NCBI RefSeq assembly: GCF_036669915.1 | Contig: NC_089320.1 | Coordinates: 2,512,129-2,576,128 of the forward strand | Reading direction: 5' to 3' | DNA: 64,000 bases | Source: Pocillopora verrucosa | Lineage: Eukaryota; Cnidaria; Anthozoa; Scleractinia; Pocilloporidae | Shown here: positions 1 through 12,200 of the stretch, piece by piece | Numbering within the stretch: the stretch's first letter is position 1 | How the letters are laid out: every line of letters begins with the position of its first letter | Notes under the pieces: model-generated | The model's database searches: none | What the model was told of the DNA's origin: nothing | The model's input: only the letters and a program-made list of their open reading frames with translations | Program-made: the position numbers and the translations under genes

Positions 1-267
1 GATTTTAAACACGATAGACGAAAAAACAGTTGTTAGGGACTGGTAACAAATGGGACTTCTAAGTGACAGGCTTGAAGGCGCGAGAGTTCAATTTTTTTCT
101 TCTTATTGAGGCAGCGCGGAGTTAATTTTAACGTAAAGGAAACTAAAAATACTGTTTCTGTAAAATAGAGAAACACAAAAGAGGCAATAATGAACCTAGA
201 AAGAAAAATAAGTTTAAGGATAGAAAAGATTAACATAGATACATGATAAGAGGTACGAGCTGTTTAC

Positions 268-3200
268 CTTGCAAGAGCCTCTACTTGTTCTGTGGTCGTG
301 TTCAACGGCTGAATAGTGTTTCGAACCTCCTCAATGTACCCCTGAAATACCTCATCCATGGGGGGCTGCCAGTTAGGCGCTTCATCTTGTTGCGTGGTTG
401 AGACCTCCGATGAAGCGGCCTCTTCTTCCCTTTGTTTCTGTTCTTCTCGTTCGCGCATGATTTTACTTTTGCTTCATCGAAATAGAAAAATAAACTTGTG
501 GTCTTGTTGACAAAAACATTATGGAGAAAAATCTCCGAAGTTAACGGTCGCAAAAGGTTTGTCACTCTTTATTTAAAACTTCTATGATACCGAGTGGCAT
601 TCAATCAGGACATCGTTATGTCACAAGGCACAATATTCCCCCCGTTCCCCCCGCGGGGCAACCCAAGGGCATTTGACTGTCGTCCGTGCATGGGGAGGTG
701 GGGAATTTGAGCATTGCCTAGCGGGAGTGGGGAACTTGAATTAGAAGTGTCAAGTCGTTCCAGCGGAATACAAAGAGGGGGAAAGTGCCGGTGAGGGGAA
801 GAGGGGTTGTTGAAGCTTTATATATCATTATCATTCATTAATTTACTATAATTACTTCAAATAGAACGGTATTTGTATGGGTATATTTTTGCGACAACGT
901 TTTCCCATAACACCTATGGCAAACATCTCGATTATGAAATCACAGCCAAAAGATTTCTACCTTCTCAAGTCTTTGTTAGATTTGCTTCCTTTTGCCAATT
1001 TTTCCAAGCTCTTCTCCGGCTCCTTGGGTATTAGAAGGATGGGCGAAGGAGTTTTCCTGGATGAAAATTAATAAAGGAAGACGTTCTTAGTTTTGTGACG
1101 AGCGTGGAGAAAATATGTTTTCTACGCTATCGGTCACCTTCCTGTATACTCCAAGAAGTCATCGGTTGCTTGTCATTCTAACCTTTGTTCTGACTGGCCA
1201 TTGTGGTCACCCTGCTTTTGGTTTGAAGAAACTCAATTAAACTGCTCCAAATCCTGGCCGAACTACACACAATCCATGCTTTGTGAACAAAGCTTTACAT
1301 CCATTAGTGCTCATTAAAAACCCTTTTCAACCCTTCTCAACCTTACCTGTCCGCGTTCTTGGAGTTAACAAGAAGAATGGGCCTATGTGCGTCTGTTGGC
1401 AACGAACTAAGTTCCTCCAGAGTTAGGAACTTGCTGTCAGGACGCATCTGTACAAAACAGAAACCGAACACGTATTACGCTCTGTAAATAAGTGTGCTAG
1501 CCTATGAAGCAAGCGGAATTGTTTATAGGATGGCACACCGGCTCTAGCTCTACAGCTTAAGAACTCTGTAGGGTTTTTATTAATAACATTTTGAACTTGT
1601 AGTTTTCACCGACCTTCCCTTCGTGGTGTTTGGGAATCACGTGCGACGCACCTGATTTTATATCTCCAACCAATCACGATCAAATAACCGTAAATTCAAC
1701 TTTAACATGAATTCAGTTTGAAGTTGACGCGTGAAGGGTGCATCGACTTCATGATAGATGTCTAACCTTTTTTCGTCGCACTCCACTGGATCTATTTTCT
1801 TTTTTGAAAATGATTTTACAACAAAAAAGGTCGAGCTTTTCGGAGCTTAAGTCAAAAAGTAGGCATTCATAGTTTCTTTCTGTTTGGATCTCCCTTTCAA
1901 TAATGTTGCCTTTTCCTTTTTCATCTAATGATGCATCTATCTCAGTATTCATCTATTCTTTATTTTTTCTTTTTTTTCTTTTCTCTTACTTAAAATAGCT
2001 AGCCAGAAAAGAAAGAAAAACTATCAAAAGCAGGTATCTGTTAAGAATCTAATGTGCTTGCGCGTGCTGCACTGCATCTGCACGAGCAAGTTTCAAGCCA
2101 CTCTTAACTGATTATGACGTCGCATCAATTGCTGACGAGTGACTTTTAAACTTTTGTAACGTGATACGTGGTTTTTGGTAAGTAATTCTCCACGTAGGTA
2201 TTCAAACTTGTCGTTAGTAGTCAATAGAAACAAGTCATTGCATCGCACAGATACCGATTCTTTCCGTTCTAATTTACCACGTTTGCATCTGAAATTGTAA
2301 GTAGTCATTTGCTTGTTATCTGAGCCTTAATTCACGGGAAATTTCCGACCGACCGACCGACCGACCGACTGGCTGATTGACTGGTTGATTGGCCAACTGG
2401 CTGACTGACCGACTAACTCAATGACCAACTTACTCACTGACTAACTGACAGACTGCCTGCATGACTGGCTAAACTGCCTGACTTACTGACTGACAGACAG
2501 TGAAACAGACGGTCAAACGGTCCGACATACAAACGATCTGACGAACATCTTAAAAAGATTCCTTACCGGTCCACAGTCATAAAATCCATCTTGAATGATG
2601 TTATTAGATCCCAGTGTGCCGGTCATGGCGTACTTGGCCGGTAGGTTGCTATCCAGCAAACAATCCATGGCAGCCTTAGCGAAGCCGGACTGACGGGTGT
2701 TTGATAGAGAAACCTCTCCTAGAATATCCAATCCCCTGTAAAACACAATCAAGTTCGGCTCTTAGCACAAGTAGATAAGAGAAATTCATTTTAATGGTAG
2801 TTTTTGTGAGGATTTTGGATCTCGGCCCTTAGTCACAGAGATGCGTCGGAATAAATAAATAAAAAGCATATTTGGATAAAACAAACGGAAAACAATGAAA
2901 TCAAAGACCACAGTATCTACGCTTCTTTCATTATGAACTCACCCCAGTCTGCAAATCTCAGTCGCAGTGGGCAGGTCATTGCCGCACTGTAACACGGCCC
3001 AGGCCACGCTCCGCCGTACGTCATCATTGCCTGACCGTAGTAGCTCTACCAACCGAGGAAGGCCGCCTTCGGCACGAAACTATTGAAGAATCAAATGACC
3101 GTGTGATTAAAGGAGCTGTAAAAGGTGTTACATGTAGAGTATTTTACCCCCCCTAAACTCTAATGTGGCTAAAGCCCTAAATTGTTCAAATCTGAAATTT

Positions 3201-6200
3201 GCAATCTGTAGCAATCTTCCCCATCCTGAGACATCCCCGTCCGTTTTCAGTTAATTTGATGTTTTTCTACTCCATCAAAACAGTAGTACACAATGCAATG
3301 CCACCTGACGCTAAATATTTATGGCGTGGCTCCTATAACACTTTGGCTCCCAGTTCTCAGTAATCATTATGCATCTTTTCTTTCACACATCAATCAAAAC
3401 ATATCAGGGTTGTGCTGTATCAGAGCCCGAGTGCTACTGGCGACCGTATTTTGTCTTTAGGCGACTTGTATACGTTACTTGTATGAACGCTTTTAAGAGC
3501 TGGGCAAACAAGATTTTTGAGGCGAGAATCTTTGGGCACCTAAAGATTCTCCGAGGTGTGCAGTTTTGCAGATGTTGGAAAAGTCGACTTTAATTTCCCA
3601 TTTGTCCCTGAGTTTTCCCAGACCCATTCCTTAAAACAAGTTACCTGTTGTTGATTAACGACTACTTATAATCATTAAATGCTGGGGGAGCGGCGTTTTA
3701 TGTCTCTGTGCGATGTCATAAAAAAAACCCTTCAAATGTGACTTGGATCATCTGTTGAGACGTATTAACTTCATTAAGTTGTGAAACTTTATATCTTTTA
3801 CCTCGTTTCTTGAGTCTGCATCACACACAAAGGCTGCCACTGCTATTCCAGCTTTACTCTGCACTATTGCCGCACTAAAAGAAAAAAAAACATGCACTGA
3901 GCTTTCTACACGTGGCAGACTTTTCTCAACAGAGAAAACTACGGGCAAGAATGGTATTCACTTCGGAGCTATGGTTCGTGATGTCACCTGATGCCTTCCT
4001 GGCGCATGCCCTGTACCGTAATGACTACTTGATTTCATATTGTCTTTACAACTACGTCTGTTTTATACTTATACTCCTCTTCTACCGTGACGATACAATC
4101 TTTGTTTGACACAACTGCGCATGCACGACTAGCTCCGGTCCCCTAACAGGTGGGGGAAGTTTCCCACCAAAACGAGGTTTTTCCTCGTTAACTCGATACC
4201 GTTGCAATATTTCTTAACAGAATGACACTCGCTCTGGTACGGCAAGCCAACTGCTGGTGAACTCGGGCCGGTATGATTCGCACCAGTATGACAATTTCTG
4301 TTGGTATCAACAAATTAATTACAGAGCAAAAAGCCCTGGGATGTGCTTGCATCGATACTTAAGTCGGCCTGGTATCTTGTTATCAAACTTTAATAAAGGA
4401 ATGAGTCAAATTATAAATTTATTACTTGGATTGTAAAGCTTGTACAAGGGCAGGCACTACACCTCTTTGCTGCACCTCTGATCTCCACGACTCTGAAATA
4501 AAGAACCAGAATAAAAATTACCAAACAAGCAGAGAAAGCATGGATCGCCAAAAAAAAAAAAACCTGAAACTCAAGTTTATAGAGATAACTAAACCTAGTG
4601 AAAAAAATAACAGCCTAAGTTTAAAGCAAGCTCAAAGAGCTCGCACTAGGCGCGGAAAAACTTCCTATAAGGAACAGGTCCAGGTCATGGAAACAGGTGT
4701 GACGCACACTAAGTTGTCAAAAACACACAACGTCGCAAATCGTGGGAAAGCATGGAATGGATGCTACAAGGAAGCGCGGCAGAAAGTAACCAGACGTCAA
4801 GTGTGAGGGGGGAGGGGAGGAAAGTGCCTACGCCGCTAATTCACACTGGACTTTAAAATTACATTCGACAGTTTGAAAATAAAGCAAGTTTATGATGTTG
4901 TATTGCCAGATGTGTTGCACAGTTTCACGTCTTTTAGCGATAAACGAGGGATTATCTAACGATGACTAACGAAAACAAACAAATAATTTTGCCATAAAAT
5001 CAAAACTAGTTGTTTATATGTTCTCTACAATAGAAAGGTATAACATTGGTTTTACCTTCTGTTGCCAGGTTGGTGAGGCAAACAGCTGCATTAGCCTGAA
5101 CCGAAGGCTTAACGTCATTGAGCAGTGTGATCAGCGGATCAACTCCTCCCTTGTCTACCACGTCACTATAATTGCACGAAATCCCATAAATTTATGCTTC
5201 ATGCATGACAATAAGTGTTTCATTGCAAAACAATGAAAAGAAAAAGAAAAGTAATAGGACCAAAAAAAACAAAAAGGGAAAAAGCACATCAAAAGCGAAT
5301 GAATGACGTTAACACAAAAATAGTGCGTGTGTTTTGTGTGAGTTGGCCGCTGATCTTTGACATGTACTGTGCTCAACGAGAGCGAGTTAAAAGATCATGA
5401 AAATTCCCTTTGCAACTAGACTTGACAAGATTTCCACCTTCCCACACTTCATTATACACACAGTACTTTGTCAAAACAAATCTTACATCAGAAAATTCTG
5501 GCCACCGACACGAATGAACTACAAGAACAAAGAACTTAAAACGGAGAGGAAACATTTGTATTGTACTTGTAGGTAACGTGGCGGTTAGGAAAGCATGGAT
5601 AGGCAATATTAAGGAAGACTGGATGAATAGATTTTCACGTTTAGCGCCACTCTCAATCAGATGCAAAACTAAGACTGATCACGACTTAGTCACCCGCGTT
5701 TTCCCGCGCTTTGGGCAATTTGGTTGTTTTATCTTTGAGTTCTCATTGACATTTTCCCTACTTCTTAACGACTGTTGTAGTAAATTTTATTTGGTTTCAC
5801 GACACTCTATCGAAAAGCGCTGTAAGTAATTCCTTTCTATTTTAAAACAAGCTGTAGTCCCAAATGTAATTTACTGTTTTACTATGGTTTTCATGAATTC
5901 AAGGACCGTAAGCATAATGAAGCATGGGTTACAGTCCAACCTGTAGTAAACAGTCACCCATGGGGAATAACGTAGTAACTTACCAGAACGTTTTTGTTTT
6001 ATTTGAACTACACATTGTCTTACCCGCAGTTTGTACTGTTAGCAGTGGTGATATTTGCTAGTGCCAGAGTCGCTCCTTCTCTCACGTCCGGGCTGTCACT
6101 GGTAAGTAGATTAATTAATGACGGTATACCTTCTGCAAAAGGAAAGACAAGGAATTTTCAGGTCTTTCAGAACAACGTGTGGTTGAGGCTGCAAGTTACT

Positions 6201-9200
6201 GGACCAAAATTTCCAATTGAGTCCAATTTGCCATATGCGACAAAGATAACGCGAGCTGAAAGAGATCTTTATCAAAATGTTCCAAAATAAGTTACATTTT
6301 CATTTGCTAATTTTATAAATGTAAAGCACTGATCCTTGCAGAAGGGCTGCAGTTACAAATTGTATCATCTTTCCCTGAAAAATCGCCTTACTAATATATT
6401 CTTCTTGGTGAAGAGAAGCACTGAGAAAGTAAAGTGAGTTGCCATAATACACAACATCATGATTCGGCGGGAGCTGGGACCCAGACCTCTCAATGCAGAG
6501 CCAAGCGCGCTTACCATTTGTGCGCAGTAAATCAACTTTTTTTATTGGTTCTTACCAAGTTTTCCAATCACATCTCTGCTACTAAGGTTCTCAGACATAA
6601 CTGCAAGGGCTAAGGATGCCGAGGCCTGGACACCAGGGCTCTAGTAAAAAAATTGCAGCATAATATTGATATCAGGATGTTTAAACATACACATTTTTTA
6701 GGTGTGAGGGGAGGTCAGAAGTAGGGGGTTGTTTTACGTGGCACTTATTAATGATATTAGTAATAAAATACAATTTTTAAAAAGAGGTGTTCATCACTTG
6801 ACGTGACTTTCAGGGGACTCCTTGCAAGACTTCCCAGTAGATTGGTTGATGTCAAAGCGCACTTGAAGTAGTCGTATTTCCCTTCTGGTCGCGCATAAAA
6901 ACACATCTGTATCTAAAATTCCTATTACTGCACAAGTTAGTACATAATCATTGCAAACAGATTGATCGCAGCCGATTGATCTGAGTTTAATTTATCTATA
7001 TGCTAAATTATATTCGTTGATTTATTTTTAAGCATTATTAACAGTAGAAAGCAAGAAAATACATTATAAATTATTTAATTTTTCTGTTTGATGATAACAT
7101 ATAAAAAAGTGCCGCCAATTGCCAGTATACACCAAGCATTCTGTGGAAAGAATTTTCGTTTCTTGCCATCTTGGCGTGCAGGGCAAGTCTCCGATTTAAA
7201 AGGCGCAAGTGCTGCAGACTAGCGCACGCGATTATACGAAGTCGCGTTTTCGCCTGGTGCTTACTAAGACAGCTATGGTTATATTTATATAGAAAAGCAG
7301 TTTTTTAAATATAGCAGTTTTTGTAGGGATGATTTATGCAGAAGGCGTTTCTAAGAACACACGTACCTAAACCTGACCCAAACGAAAACCGTAACATGTG
7401 AAAAGTTTTACAGTGCGTACTCGCCGTCTTGACGGCCAGAATTGAAAAATAAAGAAATTCAGCTTACCTCTATGGACAGTAGGATTATCAACGTCTTCTC
7501 GCATTCCTGCTCGTGGAAGATTTTACGATTTTCTCCTACAACAAAATATCAAAAAATATTCATCATGAACACGAAATACGCAAAAAACTTAGACGTAAAA
7601 ATGTAATTTTTACTATAAGTGATTTTTGGCCACGCAGATTGGTCAAAACGCTTCACATAGCCGAATTCACTCCAGCAAAGACTATGCACGTGACCGTTTC
7701 CTAGCGGGGCGGCCCGCATTAAACATCAGGGCCACTTAAGGGGAATCCCCGCAGGTCCGAAGGTGACTTCATCTACTTGGTAGCTTGATAGTCAGAACCA
7801 TGTTTCTAGTCGCTATAAGCACCAAGAAATAGATTAGATTAGATTAGATTACCATTTTTCGCAGCGAGGGCAATGGCTTTCGCCTGAAAGATAAAAGGAT
7901 ACAAAAGATACAAGTGAGAGAAATAACGGTAGCTCTGTAATCAGGTGCGAATGAACGATAACAGATGAAGTCATGCATTTATCTCCATACGGCTGTGAAA
8001 TTGGGTTTTGCAATTTCTTACCGCATGTTGTTGCACCTCAGGAACATTAGATTCAGCGGCAAAAGCAAGAAGTTTCTGTAATCCTCCAGACGTCTGAATA
8101 AGCTAAAAAAAAAAAGGATTAACTTATCGCTTTAAAAACATTTTCAGTAAAGGTGTATGTCAATCGTTGTTTTAATGACAATTTATTGAGAAGTGTGCAA
8201 TGATACAATCTATTTCCCATTGGCAACTCAAAGAATTTTAAGGCACACAAGCACACTCTGAGGGAAGAAAAGTTTGTTACCTGCATGCTGTCTACATCTT
8301 GAAGACAATTTGACAGCACTTGCAATGCTTGCACATGTAAATCCTCGTATTCCTGCAATGAAAACGCATCAGTCTATTAAAATAACAGGAGTAAACAACA
8401 TTGCTGCAATAACTTAATTCACAATAAAAAACGATGTGGAAAGATGGTGTAAAAACACACTAGTTACAAGCAACCGTACCTTGTTTCCAACAAAATCAAC
8501 AAGTTTTTCAAGTCCTTCCAGATCTCGCAAAGCTCCTCTGTTGTCAGCTGTAAAATACGAGGTATGATTTCCATAGTTGAGTAACGCTAAGAGGCCGTGA
8601 CAATTATCTGAAGTACATGTACTCTTTCTACATTTCTACAATCAAGTTAACCCTTTAACTCCCATGAGTGACTAAAACAGAATTTCTCCTTACAATATCA
8701 ATATAATATCAACCAGATAAGTGATGAGAATAAAGAAAAATATCAGTTTGGGAACAATTAGTTGATCCAATACAAAATTCTCTAGACTAGCATTGTAAGA
8801 AGTGTATGATTGACGGTGAGGAAAATTACAAATTTGATCTGGGAATTAAAGGATTAAATTAAACTCTGTTGCTAGGTATTTACAGATCAATATAAAGTGG
8901 ACAAGATATGGGTCATTTTGCCATAGCCAATCAGATTGTAATTATTTTTTCATCCTGCCCAGCTATATAAGGCCATCCCAATAGTATCTATTATTTCCTA
9001 TCACCCCAATCATCCAATTTTTAAGGTAAAAATGAAAAAAAATTACAGATTCACCATCAAAATTTTACAACCAAATCAAATACACTCTCTCAGTTTTACA
9101 TCAAAGCATGACATCAAAATTTTATTTTGTATAGAGATTAATTAAATCTAGTTATGTAATAAGAGTAACATGAGAAAGTACTCATTTTCTACCAAGCAGA

Positions 9201-12200
9201 GGTGTGTAACTTTTTCATGTACATGATTGTATCCAAAATGTATGCGTTAGGCTTTTTTGAAGGGGAGGGGAGGAAGGAATAGCCAACTGATTGACAAACC
9301 CACTTCTGGGAGGAGTATGATGAGAAACTATATATTTTTTAAGGCATGGCTCAAAAAAATAACCAATAAAATCTGTATTTGATGCTTGTTGTCTAACTTT
9401 TATTACATTGAATAAGATGGCCATAAGTCATTACCATCAAGTGTAATTTGAATCAAACACTCCAGTGCAAGCTGCTGGATGATGGCATACTCTGAGTCTA
9501 ACAGAGCCAAAAGTGGCTGCAACCCTGAGAAGAAATCAAACAAGTGTAACATAACTTGGTCTCTGTAAGAGTTTCAAAGCTGATGTTTCAAGCATTAGCC
9601 CTTCATCAGAGCAAGTGTACATGAGTATCTAGTATGCAATTACTTCACTATGTACAAGGCTTCTCAAACATCAAGGTTTCATTGAAAAAAAATTATTGTT
9701 TAAAGAAGAAGAGATCTGAAGAATAAAGGAAATGATCAACAGCTAACAAAGCTCCTTATTGTGAGACAAATTCTCCTTGTCAGCACCTTAGTAAATGTAT
9801 AGAGAGCAGTATGGAGAATATGCACGCTGATGTTTAGGGGCATAAAAGGTTTAAGGAACACTGTGATAAATTTACCATTTAGATCTTTTACTGCTGATCT
9901 ACTGTGATAATCCTGAACTAATAAAGAGACAGCCTCAACAGAGTTTTTCTGTGAAAACAAAAAATTGAAAAAAAAAAAAACATTTAATTTGATATATATG
10001 CTAACAAAATTATAAGACAACTATAAAACTATTAAATAAGTCCTCATTAGCATGTACTAAATGTAATTACACTCATGGTTTTGGTTTTATGACAGTCAAT
10101 AAAAAATGATTAATGCTCTCTTTAATAAACCTGTTGTAAGATAGAGTGGAACTGCAATACATACAGTGAACAACCTGTATGTGCTACTGGATTGAAAGAG
10201 GTGCAAAGAAACAAGAAATACCAATGCATATAAAAATATAGTAGAAAAGGTTGTGGTTTGTCATCATGCAAAAGAGCACTTTCCAAAGGGAAGTATAATC
10301 TATTGCCTCATGATGTGGTCACTTTGGATGTGGATCACGACATTTCGACTGCATACTGCTAGTCTTATTCACATGATGTGACTGATTAAGTACACATCAG
10401 CTATAGATAATTTTTTTATGCTGTTGTGCTCAGCTGTGATTGGATGGAATTCAACCACTATGGTTGGTGCATCTTTGAAATAGGTTCCCTCTGTGTATAT
10501 ACCTGCACATCACAATCAGGAGATGACAGAAGCTTTACAATTGCCTCAAGGCCTCCTTGTTCGAAGATCTCCACTTTGCAAGAAAATTCAGCTGTGGAAC
10601 AAGATTAAATTAGTTACAACTTTAGCAATCAACATGTATTGATAATACACTTCAATTAATAAATGCAGTTTTTACTTCCAAATTACTGTATGTAGTATAT
10701 AATTACCTGCCATTGATACCAGAGCCAAACTTGCAAATTCATGGCACAAAACATCCTCTGGAAAATTATAAAAATAAGTGATTGTCAATGATAAAAATAT
10801 TTCAAAAGTTTGGAAAATAATTTTCATTCTATTTACCTAATGAATAAACATCAGTTACCCTTTAACATGGTTATAAATCAAAATTCGTCATTTCAGATTT
10901 AAGTTTTATTTTAATTAATTATTTCAAACTCACCATCGGGTCCCAATAATGTTACCAAAGGCTGAATACTAGACAGCTTTCGAAGTTCTTTTTTGACATT
11001 TGCTGAAAACAAATCAAGTTTTTAATATTCACACAAATTTAGCACAGTCAGCATCCTACCAATAACCCAAAAACACTCTTCACCCTTTCCTTGATCATAC
11101 CAGCTTAAAATGTTAACACATTAGTGGGATAGTAGGAAAAATCATATGGAAATTTAACAAGTAACATTTTTTTTCCACTCAGATTAACAACATGCAAGCT
11201 TTGAGCTTGGGCAATAAATTGGAATATGAAAAAAAAATTATGATTCAGAGCCACCTTATACTTGAATGAGAAACACTTTTTCTGTTCATGCAAGACTTAC
11301 CATTCTGAGCCATGGTCCCAAGGCACATGGTAGCATTTCTCCTCACCACTTTGTCTTCAGACATGATTTGTTTAAGCAAAGGTTCTAAGGCCCCCAGGTT
11401 CAACAATTCCTGTCTGTTCTCATCACCTGCACAACCATAAAAGGATGTAATTTACATCACAGTATACTCGTCTGCAGCTTTGAGAATAGGGGAATTGACA
11501 GTGTAAAAAGGAAATCAACCTTTTTAAACCCAACCAGTATTAGGGCAAAGCCTTCAATACCAGTGTACTCAAGTAAAAGTTTCAGCCCAAACATTAGCCC
11601 AAATTTTATTCTTGGTGCTGTTCCACCATCAGCTGGTTGATAGCTAACCATTGGCCAGCTATTAAAAGAGGACACTGATCCCTCTATCAATCAGTTATTC
11701 CAGGGCTGTCTATGTATGCCTGATTTCCACATACATGTAAGTGTCATATATACAAATTACTCCTTTGAATTCTTAATTTACCAACCTAAAAAATACAGTC
11801 TCACCCCCATAAAAGAAATTCTGTACTGTACTCAAAAGGTGCAACCAGCCAGAGCTGATCCTGGTTTCCTAATTAAATGAGGCAACTAGGAGTATTACTA
11901 CTCTCCCCCTGGATGGGATGCTTGTTTATCACAAGATTTCCCCTCCCTAGCATTTAATCACGCTTTCCTGACAATTCACTAGTATCCATTTTTACTCCTG
12001 CGTGGAGAAAGGCGCTGTAAAATCCCATCCGGTCTCGCACCTGGACATCTCTACACACAGACCACAGGGTACTATAGCCTTCTAACCATCCATGTAAGAT
12101 ATGGTTAAATTACCCCCCTAATTTTAATCCCAAATTATAGACACATTAATTAAGTAACCAAAAACTCTGGGCTACATGTAGTTTCAGTGGCAAATTAAGC

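Noticed and set aside
4426-4806. 126-codon plus-strand open frame
   Set aside because: Starts exactly at the edge of ARMC3 exon 17 on the other strand, has a poly-Lys run from an A tract and no family resemblance; antisense shadow plus intron.
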